Source of the DNA: Scolanthus callimorphus
Lineage: Eukaryota; Cnidaria; Anthozoa; Actiniaria; Edwardsiidae
Direction: 5' to 3'
DNA length: 64,000 nt
Assembly (NCBI GenBank): GCA_033964015.1
Contig: CM066919.1
Coordinates: 20,834,146 to 20,898,145, forward strand
Shown here in pieces: positions 20,870-33,239 of the stretch. Position 1 is the stretch's first letter, and each line of letters opens with the position of its first letter. Below the pieces are notes generated by a model. That model was not told where the DNA came from and did not search any database. It was given only the letters and a program-made list of their open reading frames with translations. Both the position numbers and the translations under genes were made by a program.

Positions 20870-21600
20870 GGCCCTGAAGCTGTGTCGCCAAACGAAGTTC
20901 ACAGACCTGAAGAGAAAAGTGGATATCTCCACAGTGGGCGTGTTTTGGTTGGAAAAGATTCACCCTGGGCTTAGTTCTAATTCAAGCGATTTCTTAAGTG
21001 AGGGACAAAGCTGCCATCGCCGCCATTTGAAATCTCCCACAGAAACTAAAAAAGAACTCAGTTCGCACAGCCGAAATCACCATAGTCATCTAAACCTAAA
21101 TGGTTCTGTCACAGATTACTTGCAGGAATGTGCAGGGATAATTATTATTCGAAAGCTTTAAGCTGAGAAAAATTTTCATTCAAGTTTGAACAAACGTACA
21201 CCGCCGTACACCGCCTTGCTTTCTGGAAGCACGCTAAGGGCGAAATGCCACAAAGCCATGAATAATATTTCTAAGTATAAATCCTGACGCTGTATCGCAA
21301 AACGAAGGACACAAACCAGAAGAGACTGAGGAAATCTCTCCAGTGGGCGTGTTTTTGTTGGAAAAGATTCACCTTTGGCTAAGTTCTAATTCAAGCGATT
21401 TTTTCAGCGAGGGACAAAGCCGCCATCGCCGCCATGTTGAAATCTCCCACATAAACTAAAAAAGAACACAGTTCCCTTAGCCGATAGCACCATAGACATT
21501 CAAACCTAAATGGTTCTATTACAGATTACTTACATTTGTGTGTAGGGATAATTCTAATTCGAGAAAGATTTGAGCTGAGAAAAATTTCATTCAAGTTTGA
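20870..21600. repeat. Tandem duplication of about 400 bp
   Basis: Segment 20890-21180 and segment 21300-21590 share long matches such as GTTGGAAAAGATTCACC, TAATTCAAGCGATTT, GAGGGACAAAGC and CTAAATGGTTCT. They differ by scattered substitutions and small indels. Both contain open frames but no recognised protein. Confidence 0.72.
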
Positions 21601-22108
21601 CACAAACTTACACCTGGCACTGCCTACAGAGCGCGCGCTAATGATATTCTCTAAATATTCCTATGATAAACTAAGAAATTTCTTAGAACAGTTTAACGTT
21701 ACCTGTTTCTTCTCTCGTGCCTTACTGATAAGATAAGCATTATACAAACAATTCCGAAGTCAAATGTTTTTTCTGTAATAGGCTGCGTTTTCAATTTTAG
21801 CGGGTTCTTAGACAGATTTGAGAACCGGACTGACTCACCAAGACACACACACGTGCGTCATTTTCTCCACCAAAATCAGGGAGACCAGTGCAAAACAAAC
21901 ACACAAAAAGGGAGGTCATTAGTAATGTAAATCAGCAGTTTATGGAAGGGGGAACTTAGGTTGGGTCTTCTAGCGTCACGAAGTGACGGGCTGTTTTCTT
22001 GTACCTATAAATTTTGGTTGAAGCGCGATCAGCGTGTGGTGGTGGTAGTCCAGCTACTTAAAGTACCCTTATTCCACAGGAAGCCCACGAAAGTCGTCAA
22101 ATGAGCCG

Positions 22109-22289
22109 TCATGTCGGTCATGGCTAAAAGGGATGACTCAGAAGGACCTGATTAATAATTCATAGGCTTCACGGTAGAACGAAGCTACATATGCCATGTT
22201 ATGCAATGTAGCTTCGTTCTATTGTTTGTCCTATGAATTATTAATCAGGTCCTTCTGAGTCATCCCTTTTAGCCATGACCCGCCATGAC
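22109..22289. repeat. Large near-perfect hairpin
   Basis: GTCATGGCTAAAAGGGATGA through CAGAAGGACCTGATTAATAA and AACGAAGCTACAT pair with the complementary strand up to 22289. The arms are about 80 bp with very few mismatches and the loop is short (about 10-20 bp). Confidence 0.8.
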
Positions 22290-22299
22290 CCGTCATGTC

Positions 22300-24075
22300 T
22301 GCAGCCAGATCGGACAGGTTTATGAAAATCAACCCGGCGGCGTTTTCTTGTTTCGGGAGAAGCTATCAACACTACAAACTCGTCTGGGCGCTAATATTTT
22401 TAACATCTTTCGATTGGCTCTTTATAAATCAGAAGTTCGTTTTTTATTTGTTTCGCCTTAATCTTGTTAAAACAGCTTCCGCAAATCAAAGAAAATCACT
22501 CTTTCGATCGACACGCAATAGAAAACTGAAAATTCTCGCGATTGTAAAGCTTCCTAATACTTAAAGAACATGCTTTACCCTGAGAGAAATGTTAAAATAC
22601 TCTGTGTTCGCCTCTACCAACCACTCCTATCTCTGTGATGTGCTAGAAGCAACATACATTTCCATCAGCAGCAAAATAATAACAAAAAATAGTGTTTATT
22701 ATATGTTGAGAGCTCGTAAGATTTCGGGTAGAGTTTAATTTGTTATCTGATATAAAAATATTTTCAAATATATTGTACGTATTTACGACAGCGAAATAGA
22801 ACCTAGAAAAGAGTGCAGGAGTGGTAGATGGTGTTAACCAAGAGACTCGTAAAAGCAGAGATATAGACCGTAAATCTAGTATATGAAAATGACGTAGGCC
22901 AGCAACATTCACACCGGCGCGCTTAAACTAGATTAAAGGTGGTTTTTAATTAAACTGGTTTAAATCCTTATCTCCTAAGAGTCAGACTGTTCCAAGGACA
23001 AAACTGAGTAGGCTGTACTATACATGTTACTAAGTGATCATTTAGCTAGCAAGATTTTATCGCAGTATTGTAGGAAACTTCCCGTGTTCTGAGGCGAAGA
23101 AAAGCCTTTTTAAAGATGGTTTTGGTGTGAATGGGGCAAGTGATTCATTTAAGGTCTTCGCCACTCGTCTTCTGTAATCAAATTCTATAGCATTTTAATG
23201 TAACAATCCTCCAAGGAAGACTAAACAGGAAAGGACGTGTGTTTATTTTATTTTTACTTAATTAATTAAAGGGGGATGGGAAAAAGCTTGACGCAGCATG
23301 CTGTTATGACTAAACGTCACAAAACAAAGCCTGAAGGTTAAATTTTACTAATAAAATTGAGATTTCGTTCTTGAGAAACGAAATAGACTTAAAAATATGT
23401 GCTATCAAAGTTGTAGATGCTTTCGTTGACTACCACGATGAATCAATTCAAATCGTACTAATTAAATTTCGCTGAAAAAAGTATTCGGGAGGGCAAAGTC
23501 GGCAAACATGTCTCCTATCGACTTCACAATCGCTAAATGGGAACCATAATCTCTCCACGATTGGTCAAATATGTGTGAACTTTGTAATGCAAAGCTGTTC
23601 GAAAGCCATTAAATGCGATGAAAGCCCGATCGTTTTATCTTTAGAGATAATGGATTTCAGTTTGCGTTTGATAAACAATGCAAAGCGGGTACAGCTTAAA
23701 TGGGTAGCAAAGCAAACTCGGGAAAGCTAACAATTAAAATTCCAACATTTCCTTGCAGAGATATTTATAATAGAACAATCTTTTCTGAGTAAGAACTCTA
23801 GCTGTGACAAACAAAACTAGAATTTGTGCTGATGACATTGAAAGCTATTAGACTGACTTAAAAGACACTTTTCACGAACAGTAGTTTAAGCCGACAGTTA
23901 AAATACAAAACGAAAACAGCTGTTCGTTAGCGAGCTGTGTTTACTAAATCTCATGAATCAGTTTCAGCTCTTTTCACTACAATATTTTGCTCAAAAATAT
24001 CGAATCCTCAGATACTGGCTTGACGTATCGTTGGACAAAGCTTGCACAACCTTTTCCCGCCAAAAGTTCCCGCCA
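22300..24075. other. Non-coding stretch downstream of the ABHD gene
   Basis: No gene, RNA or clear repeat is supported. Lies 3' of the hydrolase on the minus strand, so its start (24075 downward) should hold the 3' UTR of that transcript. Confidence 0.4.
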
Positions 24076-25374
24076 TTATGTTGTATAACTCCTGTTTCTT
24101 GCGCCTTGGATGTCCAACGGGCTTAAGTGGTTTTCGTCCTGTGATTTCGGAACTCCTTGACTTAGAATGGACTCCAAGTACTCGCACGCTAATCTGTCCG
24201 CCCAAGAAGAAGGAAATGCATTCTCAAAAAAGCCGCAATGACCTCCTTTTTCAGTCGCCACGAGAAAGAAATTTGACGAAGTCTTAAAGAGGCTAAAGGG
24301 AATAATGTCTTTAGGGCATATGGGGTCGTCTAAAGCACTCACGCACAGCACAGGGATACTAACACAGGCGACATTTCTCATGGGGTTATTAAGCCTCCAA
24401 TATTCATCAGTTGAATAATACTGAGGGTTCAACTTTAAATGCACGCGCTCCTCAAAGTCCTTGACTGATTCACTTTTCATAGCTTGTTCGTAATTTATTA
24501 GATCCCATAAAGATGGGTGGTCTTGTAGGAGAGACTTAAGCTTCCGTATGACAAGCCAGTTGTACGGCTCGAAGAATCTTCTCTTGAATGCACCTTCAGC
24601 ATCGTAGCAAGGCGATATGCAGACGGCAGCAGTAAGATTTGTATTTGATCCGACTTCGCCTAAGTATGATATAAGCAACCCTGATCCTGAGGAGTAACCC
24701 ACTGCGAATATTTCAGCATAAGGATACATTCTGTGTATAAAAACAATAGCCTCTTCCAAATCACTTCCTTCGGCAAAGGTCTGCAGCCTTCTCGTCGTCA
24801 AAGGCGATTGCCCGTGACCTCGGCGATTAAATACAACCGGGCGAAACTTATGCTCCAAGGCGAGCGAACACGTAGATGATATATCAACAGCAGTTTGCGT
24901 TAAAGCGGGAATAATCAACATAATAGGACTGACTTTGTTTAATGAGTCCCCATTTACTGTAAGCCAGTCCAGTGCAATAATTCCTTTGTCCGCCATTTGC
25001 AAGTACTCCCGGGTAAATTCTACTTCGATTTGAGGCAGAATCCATGGAAGAAAAGTTTGCATATGAGAGTCTGTCGCCCAGAAAGTCGGCACGAATGGTT
25101 TCGTAAGCATTTGACACTTTTTAACAAGTATCACACTCAATCTAGATTTCTTGTAGTAAAGAGTACTCGCAAATTTTCGTTTGCTGTGGAGATACTGAAG
25201 TAGAAATACAAGAGACAATATTACAGCAATTGCCATAACTGCTGGAAAACAGACCATCTCTTGCACCACGTTTCTCAGTTGTCCGATTTTCATCCAGCTT
25301 CTTGTTATTTGTGGAATTATAGCTGAGTCTTGGAGGCTGGTTCGAGGGTTTTGTTCTGGGTGCTGACTGTTCAC
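24076..25374 (-). CDS. Membrane-anchored alpha/beta hydrolase, ABHD1/2/3/15 (EMB8/YheT-type) family
   Basis: A single uninterrupted 432-residue frame. A hydrophobic helix at about residues 41-62 fits an N-terminal signal anchor. PTFWATDSHMQT at 96-107 is the W-x-x-x-x-H-x-Q-T signature that opens EMB8/YheT-type hydrolases. The nucleophile elbow G-Y-S-S-G (226-230) puts the likely catalytic Ser at 229. LDDP at 348-351 supplies the acid and GGHCGF around 378-381 the His, so a full Ser-Asp-His triad is visible and an active lipid or ester hydrolase is likely. Relatives cleave acyl groups from phospholipids or medium-chain esters, or act in insulin-regulated lipolysis (ABHD15). Which paralogue it is cannot be fixed; ABHD15-like or ABHD3-like names both fit. 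The Met at 25374 is used because the anchor helix follows it. It has no frameshift, unlike PLC and NLE1. Confidence 0.9.
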   Translation of the reverse strand: MNSQHPEQNPRTSLQDSAIIPQITRSWMKIGQLRNVVQEMVCFPAVMAIAVILSLVFLLQYLHSKRKFASTLYYKKSRLSVILVKKCQMLTKPFVPTFWATDSHMQTFLPWILPQIEVEFTREYLQMADKGIIALDWLTVNGDSLNKVSPIMLIIPALTQTAVDISSTCSLALEHKFRPVVFNRRGHGQSPLTTRRLQTFAEGSDLEEAIVFIHRMYPYAEIFAVGYSSGSGLLISYLGEVGSNTNLTAAVCISPCYDAEGAFKRRFFEPYNWLVIRKLKSLLQDHPSLWDLINYEQAMKSESVKDFEERVHLKLNPQYYSTDEYWRLNNPMRNVACVSIPVLCVSALDDPICPKDIIPFSLFKTSSNFFLVATEKGGHCGFFENAFPSSWADRLACEYLESILSQGVPKSQDENHLSPLDIQGARNRSYTT

Positions 25375-27720
25375 TTCGCTAGCTTCACAGTCGTTCTATG
25401 TTGATCCCGAGGAGGGCAATTGTTTATTTGGTCCAACTCCAAGCGTCTTATAAGTGCCAATAGTTTTATCTGTCATTCACCGCTCTGTGCCATCTGCCTC
25501 TCTTATAGATAAACACGCGAGGGACTTAGGCGTCTGTCGAGAAAAAATACAAGAAAATCTGAGATAATGCGAGCTAAGTCGCAAAGGTTATCGCGCACAG
25601 AAAGTTTGAGACGAATTTAAACAACATGAACATTATACCACGTTTAAAAAATTATCACTGCTTGATCATTAGTTTGGCATTTAAACGCTGTTACACAAAA
25701 TACTATTTTTTTACGTGATCGTTCTTGTCTCTTTCGTGAATATCTCAATCTGCGCTAAAATGGCTGTTGTCCTGTTGGTTCTAGGCAGCCGTTCACGCTG
25801 TCAAACCTTTCAATAAATTTGCCATTCAAATTTTCTGAGGCAAAATGAGCGGCAGATAGGCGCAAGTAGCTAATCAATGCTTTGATTGTTTGCCGTTAAG
25901 CTTCTTCCTTTGAGCTCAAAATAAACCCAAAGTTCACCTTTTGTTGATCAGAACGAACTTCACGAAGATGCGTTGCCCGAGGTTACTACACCACCAACCA
26001 CCACTTCAACTCCTTGCAAGATTCCCCGGCTTAATTTGCGACCAGCGAAAATGGAAATTATCTCAGCTTTTGATTGCATTTGAAAACATGTCCCACACTT
26101 ACTAGCGAATGTAAAGACAGGGAAGCGTAATTTTAATTTTATGACCTGTATAATTCCATGAAGACATATAAATATTAACTTTAAAATGACATGTTGTTCT
26201 TTGATTAGAGCAGAATAGATTAGAGAGAATATTAAAAAAATAATTATTAGGCTAGTTGCGCAGTTGTTTCTTTTGAATTTTGTCTCGAACTTAAACACAG
26301 GATCCCGTCCCAAAAATCCATTCTTTCAAAACTGCTGACTCAAAAAAGCGAGAAATTCGGTATCTTTTGACAGGTGAAAAAGTCATATAATCCGGTGATG
26401 ATTTTCTACGTCAGCGACCGCGATATTTGACAATAATTCATTTACTGTCGTTATTCCTTTCAAGTATTTACCTTTTGAAAAACGGAAAGTAACTCAAAAA
26501 CTCTGCTTAGTCTTGAACCTCATGTTTTAATTCAAAATCTTTTACCGGATATGTTTTCTGCTAGCGGGGACAAATACCAAGGTTGTTTTCACCGTTGTTT
26601 TTCGTATATTGCTAACTTTCTTTATGTCTCCGCTTATTTATTTGTTCCAGAAACCTTTCTACAGCTTTCTCTTACGTTTGGAAACTGTCGCAAGATTATT
26701 TTCTTAATCATGCTAAAAGCAAACTATGTATTCTTTGACAAAGTCAGGGTCATTTTTCCAAAACATGCAGTTGATCACCGGATCTCCAATACCACACCGT
26801 CGCATTTTTCTTCAGCTAAATAGCCACTTTTTTTTGTTGTTGTATTCCACCAGCCAAGACTTTCTTCCTGATCTTCATTAAAAAGAAATAAAGGATACTT
26901 TTCAGGAAATGCGAATTGGTTTCTTTAGGTTCTTCCGGTCGTTAATGGGCAACTGAAAACCTCTCAAGTGAATAACTGTCTGCAGAGTGCATGGTGCGAT
27001 CGAAAGAAGCGGAAAAAATACACCTACGCGCTGTTATTAGATTTTCTTTCAGAGATCGAAATTTAATCGACAACAAAGCAGTTCCAGTGCTTTGAATTCT
27101 CAGACATATGGCTCTTGACATTTGTTAATAAAGCTAACTCACTTATGCGGTGCATCTGTGATTGATAATGACAAATTATATTAATACGAAATCGTTGTGC
27201 CCGCGAATCTGCAAGTGCTAACGATGTGCTAAATGCGCAACAACATGATAAGTTTGCGGCTCACAACGATTACTCAAGCATAAACCTGTTAATCATTAAT
27301 AGAACTAGCTTGACTCTGTAAAGAAAGGCAATAAACGACCAGAAATGAACGTGTTCTATCCCCTAAAAGATTTGTATCTGTTAGATGTTCGAGCTGTTGA
27401 GAAAAGGATTCGAATATTTAGAATTCGAAATAGATTTCCCGCCGAAACTTGCAAGAAAAGAATGATATCCCAAAATTGTAGGCGACGCTTTGAGAGCGAA
27501 AATTTCTCATTTCTGTGCAACTAAAAATCCAAAGAGGCACCACAATAAACACCACAGGAAATTATGAACAAATCTAAGATAGGTAGATCTTATGACACAA
27601 CAGCAAAAATGAATTGTGACTCCCGTCAGACGCAAATATACTTTACCGAAGATGATCGTTTGGATTCCCTGCTCACCTCTAAGGTTTGATTGAAAATATA
27701 AAGACACAATGTGAAAAAAG
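25375..27720. other. Upstream region of the ABHD gene; no further gene seen
   Basis: The promoter and 5' UTR of the hydrolase should lie just above 25374. No TATA box or conserved element is convincing. The rest of the stretch is AT-rich with no supported exon. Confidence 0.4.
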
Positions 27721-27912
27721 TCCAAGCTTATTTGAACTGCGTCATGATGATTTTTTATTGGCTTGCTACAATACTGCAAGACTCGCCCCGTTAGCACTAC
27801 AAACCACTAAATGGCTTCCTTTCAGTTCCCATTGCCCACTGGGCGGTATTGTGGCCAGCCAATAAAAAATCATCATGACGCAGTTCAAAGGTGCTACTAC
27901 TCTTTTTCACAT
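27715..27912. repeat. Foldback element with TGCGTCATGATGATTTTTTA arms
   Basis: GAACTGCGTCATGATGATTT and TTATTGGC at 27735-27765 are mirrored by GCCAATAAAAAATCATCATG and ACGCAGTTC at 27858-27888. Outer flanks GTGAAAAAAG and CTCTTTTTCAC extend the inverted repeat. Confidence 0.75.
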
Positions 27913-28720
27913 TACTGGACGGAAAAGGTCTTTATATATAGTTCCTCAAATTTAGGACGCTTGAAATAGTTTTTCAGTGATGGTGCACTAGTAAGCTTAT
28001 TTGCAGTTTATTTCCTGTGCTTCTACCAGTCAATCTTATCCACCGATATAATAATACTGGAGTATGTGGTGCAAATGCACCACAGCTTGTGACGAGAAGA
28101 GTATTCATAGCAACACACGACACCTCTAAAGATACCCCACTTTTTCACTTTAAAAATTGATATCTCGAAAAATCCGCGGTAAATTTTTCTCAATATTGCA
28201 AAAATAATGAGCGCGAAAAAGAGTAGTTTTATTAAGTTGAAAATAAAAAAAAAGTTATCAGTAGGAACATGCACACGTCAGCAAAACATATTTTTCTTGA
28301 ATATTTTTTTTAATTTTGCGTAAAATTCGCCAAAAAAATTCTGAGCAGCTCAAACTGATAACGATTAAAAATATATCCAAATTTCAAAAACATCCACCGT
28401 CATGTTTTCATATAATTGCGCGCGCAGTGATCATGTCACAAAATAACACTATCTGCAGAAGTGCCTATTGCGCATGCGCCAACCGTTAGATACAATGGAT
28501 ATTGGCAAGCGCGCGCTCAACTTCGCTAGCGAGCGTGCGCGCGATGAAAACTATTTCGAGCCTCCTTAATTCTACTCATAAACCTTCTATTTTGTGTTTT
28601 TCAGACTCAGAATAAAATTTAAGCGATTCAGAATAACTGATGAAGGCTTTTAATAAACAACGCCGAAAATTGGGCAAAACATTTGTTATACTCAGTTATT
28701 CTGAATCGCTCGAGCCTCCT

Positions 28721-28829
28721 TAAGGCCTGGTTTCCATATAGTCTTATCTGTCGTATCTCTCTCATCAGTCGACCGTGGAACAATGAAAATTTGAATTATT
28801 CTTTTGTTTCACGGTTGACAAAGTACACG
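28721..28829. repeat. MITE family B, truncated copy
   Basis: Begins TAAGGCCTGGTTTCCATATA like the other family B copies and continues to TTTCACGGTTGAC, then the match ends; the right arm is missing. Confidence 0.7.
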
Positions 28830-29110
28830 GTATGTACTTTGGAGCAAGCGTGGAGTATGAGCTGAGTGATTTTCTTGCTGCATTAGCCCAATCGGATCCA
28901 TTTTCTGAGATAATATTACATAATTACCTAAACGAAGTTAAAATACTAAATAATATCACCATTATAAGTGACAAATAGCAATCTTTTTTGTAATGTTTGA
29001 ATTTCGAACATAATTCCTCAAGCAGTAAAATATCACGTAAATCGGTCCAGCAACGCATGAGTATCAATAGACCTCCTCGGCTTGGGCGTAAATAATTCCA
29101 ATTTCCATTG

Positions 29111-29513
29111 TAAGCCTAGTTTCCATATAGTCTTATCTGTCGTATCAGTCAACCGTGAAACAAAAGAATAATTCCAATTTCCATTGTTTCACGGTCGACC
29201 GATGCGACAGATACGACAGATACGACAGATAAGACTATGGCCTTATATGTCGCATCAGTCGACCGTGAAACAATGGAAATTGGATAAGACCGATAGTCTT
29301 ATCGGTCGTATCTGTCGTATCAGTCAGCCGTGAAACAAAAGAATAATTCCAATTTCCATTGTTTCACGTTACTGATGCGACAGATACGACAGATAAGACT
29401 ATGGCCTTATCTGTCGCATCAGTCGACCGTGAAGCAATGGAAATTGGAATTATTCTTTTGTTTCACGGTTGACTGATACGACAGATAAGACTAGTATATG
29501 GAACCTAGGCTTA
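29111..29513. repeat. Composite array of family B MITEs
   Basis: Outer ends TAAGCCTAGTTTCCATATAG and the complementary ATATGGAACCTAGGCTTA bracket at least four alternating half-units, each with TTATCTGTCGTATC, CGTGAAACAA and CCAATTTCCATTG in forward or reverse sense. A fragment of MITE family C (29067-29092) abuts the left side. Confidence 0.8.
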
Positions 29514-29622
29514 ATGTGTGATGTGTTATGTGACTTGTGATGTGTAATGTGTGATGCGTAATGTATAATGTGTGATGTGCAATATGTGATGTGTAATGTG
29601 TAAAGTGTGATGTAATGTGATC
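29512..29622. repeat. ATGTGTGATGTGTA minisatellite
   Basis: Short units near TAATGTGTGATG repeated for about 110 bp, starting exactly where the family B array ends. Confidence 0.75.
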
Positions 29623-30249
29623 GGTAGCGTTGTATTTTTTTAGGTTTTACTATAACTGTTATCTTAATCAATTTTTGTCATGGTTTTGGAAATTCTAAAT
29701 GCCAACATGCAGCACAGCTGGTCAATAAAGCAGCAAAATTGTTATATTTTTTTTATCAAAGCAGACTTTTGTCTTGCCGCAACTGTTTCACGATGAGCAA
29801 TAGAAAACCGTTTCTAAAAATAACTTGGTCGCTCAGTCGAACTGTCGCCTCAAGAATATTGAACTGAGATGACAGCCCCGACTGTTGAGCTCCAGAAAAG
29901 CAACTATATCTTCGATTTAGAAATTCCCAAATACGCTATCGCGAGGGCTCTCTGTAACGCTAAAGTTAATTTCAATAAAAATCGCTTTATGAATTGTTCT
30001 TTTGGCCGTCGAGTGCAGTTGTTTGGTGGTCACTCATGCAAAAAGTTCCATTTAACTTTCCCTCTCCCTCCACCCCAGACAAACATTTATAGCTACGGCC
30101 TTGGGTCCATAGTATTCTATTGTATTCCGCGCATCAATGACCAAAAATTAACCAAAATGAAAGGCGAAATAAGTAGCTATAAGTGTGGCTCTGGTAGGAG
30201 CCGACTCTGTCAAATGTTACAGTCTGTCTATACATTTGACAACTAACTG

Positions 30250-32029
30250 CAACAAATCGAAAGACGTTACTGCAACAAATCGAAAGACTTTTTGCTGTAA
30301 AGTTTGAATAATTATTAGGTGAAAATGTTTCAATAAATATCAAATATTTACCTACGAAAAATTTCTGATAAATTTTTATTTTTTAAAAATAGAACTCATT
30401 CTGCAGGATGCAGGTGGCTGCAATTTTTTTTCAAAAACGCGACTGCAAATATAAATTAGAATTTTCCATAACGTAAATATTCCGTCGATAATAACTAGTT
30501 AGTCTCTGTTGCTAAAATAATGTCGCTATTTTTCCAAAGCCTGACAGCTACAACTGAATCAGACATTTTCCCCGCAGTATTTTCAATAATAAATAACCAG
30601 TTGATATTGCAGCTTAGCAAAATGTTTCAACATGTCCAATGTCTGGCATGTCTGTTCAATTCTTTTTATTCAAAGAATAGTTTAGCGTCCGTTGTCGATC
30701 ACCTGGAGCGAGAAAACAAACAATAAGCTGTTTAAATGTGAGGTGTTTCTAGGAATTATCTGTGTGTCTATTTGTAGAACGTGACAAAATAATGGAAACT
30801 TTTTAGAGAATAGGATTATTAGAAAATATGCCAATAGTACAGTAGATCATTTTCCAATGAAAACAACTGTTTCTAACGGTTTCTTAGAACTATTCATTCA
30901 TCTTATGTAAAACAATAAGTTGTCAATGAAACACCTTTTTGTATTTCTTTTATTGAAACGTGTGATTTCTATCTTTGAATATACTGATGAAAGGAACATT
31001 TTACCAAATCCTCGGGATTTTCTTTCTTCATTCGCTTGAAAAGAAATTGAACAAAGTGTCAATCTTTCTTTTAAAAAAACGAGTCATTTTAATTGACTTC
31101 TTAGTATCTAAACGGTCGGTCATTAGATATAACTAGTGCCTTAAACTATGCTGCAACATGCAGTAACTTCACTTACCCCTCGACGAACGCATGTTGACTC
31201 TCTTTTCTTTATACCAATAGAATAACCTCGCCGATCTAGTAGCTACTTGCTTTTATGAATCATCGATGAATAGCTATAAATTCAGTCGTTCAAACATGTT
31301 CAAAGTGAAATACGGTAGAATTAAACGGTAAGATTCAAACACTTTTGTTTTGCTATTTTCGTCAACACGGCTTCTCAAAGGTGGCAGATTGCTCCTCTGT
31401 TTGCAGTCTAAAATTCACACGTCTAACATAAATTTATTCCTCGCATCCTCATATGTATCCAATCAGATATCACCCGGAAGCTCTAAATTGACTGGCTAAA
31501 TCCCCTTGATTGCTTGATACGTGTTTAGCCCAAGGTAGCTCCAAACCGCAACTACACAACTACAAATTGATTCAACGCTTTCGCCCATTTTCTTTTCATG
31601 ATATCGGTATACAAATGATCATTGATGGACAATAAGCCCCAGGGAGTTGGCACCGCAATTATATTTTTGATGCCTCTGAAAAAGTATCAATGAATTTTAC
31701 CCTGTTGGGGTGCTGACAACCTGCCCGAGTGAGAAGCACCGTGCGGTCTGTTGCTATGGTGACGCGGGAAAAATGACCAGAACGCTTAGGACTATAGCAA
31801 GTTAATAGAAGTAAATTAATTTATTCGAGAATGGCTCTGATGGATATTTCACGTTTTTAAAAAAAAAATACCTTAGATTTTTTCCCACCAGTTCAATGAA
31901 ACTAGCTAGCCATGGGGGTAAGGTTGCTTGAAACGCCATCGTTATATTTCGAAGAGAGATCATATTTTGGTAATATTTTGATCAGCACAAATGATTTTTT
32001 ATATATATATATATTTTCTACCACCTATT
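30250..32029. other. Non-coding stretch without recognisable features
   Basis: AT-rich, with no supported exon, RNA gene or named repeat. The open frame at 29869-30246 just before it has no domain match. Confidence 0.4.
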
Positions 32030-32342
32030 AGAAAATAACACCCATGTTGTATTGTGAATGTGCGCATTCTGATTGGTTAAAAGCGTGTTTGTAAGAGACC
32101 TGAGAAACACGATTGTCACGCAACGCTGTCGCGCGTGTTATGTTATTTTCTAAAAGCAATAAAAATACTTTCTGTGTGCTCTCTGCTTTCTTACAAACAC
32201 TCGGGGAATGTTGGTCGAACTGATAAAACTTGAAAGACACTCGCCTTCGGCTCGTGTCTTTCAAGTTTTGATCAGTTCTCCCAACATCCCCCTCGTGTTT
32301 GTAAGAAAGCAGAGAGCACGCGGAAAGTACTTTTATTGCTTA
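32030..32342. repeat. Foldback element family D, copy 2 (reverse orientation)
   Basis: Reverse-oriented copy of 19636-19937, starting AGAAAATAACACCCATGTTG, with CGCAACGCTGTCGCGCG, the hairpin ACAAACACTCGGGGAATGTTG, and AAAGTACTTTTATTGCTTAA at the end. Confidence 0.85.
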
Positions 32343-32415
32343 ATGAACAGACAGAGTAAAAATTTGGTAAATTATGCAAGGGAACTTAACAATAGTGATT
32401 TACAAAAAAATTGAG

Positions 32416-32652
32416 AATAGAGCGGATTTCACATGACTGTCGTGAAAGCAATTGCAATTGAGCAATCACTAGCCAATCAGAAACAAGAGTAATTACAACT
32501 TACTGCTGAATGGTTTCCAGCCCAGCCAATCAGGAGCCGAACCAATTCCTTGCTTGTAATTAGTTCGCAATTTGATTGGTTGATAGAAATAAGCAGCCAA
32601 TGAGAAAGCAAACTAATTGCAAACACGACGGTCATGTGAAATCCGCTCTAAC
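32416..32652. repeat. MITE-like element with AGAGCGGATTTCACATGAC ends
   Basis: AGAGCGGATTTCACATGAC on the left is mirrored by GTCATGTGAAATCCGCTCT on the right (19 of 19). The interior is partly palindromic and carries three or more CCAATCAG/CTGATTGG-like words and CAATTGCAATTG. About 237 bp, no coding capacity. It abuts the minisatellite that follows. Confidence 0.85.
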
Positions 32653-32667
32653 TGCAGATCGACCGCG

Positions 32668-33212
32668 TCAAACGAGTCACTCAAAGCGAGTCCAAACGAG
32701 TCACTCAAAACGAGTCCAAACGAGTCAAACGAGTCACTCAAAACGAGTCCAACCGAGTCAAACGAGTCATTCAAACGAGTCCAACCGAGTCAAACGAGTC
32801 ACTCAAAACGAGTCCAACCGAGTCAAACGAGTCACTCAAAACGAGTCCAACCGAGTCAAACGAGTCATTCAAAACGAGTCCAACCGAGTCAAACGAGTCA
32901 CTCAAAACGAGTCCAACCGAGTCAAACAAGTCACTCAAAACGAGTCCAAACGAGTCATTCAAAACGAGTCCAACCGAGTCAAACGAGTCACTCAAGACGA
33001 GTCCAACCGAGTCAAACGAGTCACTCAAAACGAGTCCAACCGAGTCAAACGAGTCATTCAAAACGAGTCCAACCGAGTCAAACGAGTCACTCAAAACGAG
33101 TCCAAACGAGTCAAACGAGTCACTCAAAGCGAGTCCAACCGAGTCAAACAAGTCACTCAAAACGAGTCCAACCGTGTCAAACGAGTCACTCAAAACGAGT
33201 CCAAACGGAGGT
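32668..33212. repeat. 33-bp minisatellite built of 11-bp units (GAGTCA-rich)
   Basis: The unit CGAGTCACTCA, AAACGAGTCCA, ACCGAGTCAAA (3 x 11 bp) is repeated about 16 times with a few shortened units. Because 33 is a multiple of three and the unit lacks stops, frames on both strands stay open (for example RVTQNESNRVK repeated). I treat these as by-products, not genes. Confidence 0.9.
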
Positions 33213-33239
33213 TTGCTTACCTTGAAGACGAAGTTTTAT

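Noticed and set aside
20769..21161. 130-codon frame
   Set aside because: Lies in a duplicated non-coding segment; the second copy does not keep the frame.
29869..30246. 125-codon frame starting MTAPTVELQK
   Set aside because: No domain, no splice context and no sign of conservation; chance length is possible in this composition.
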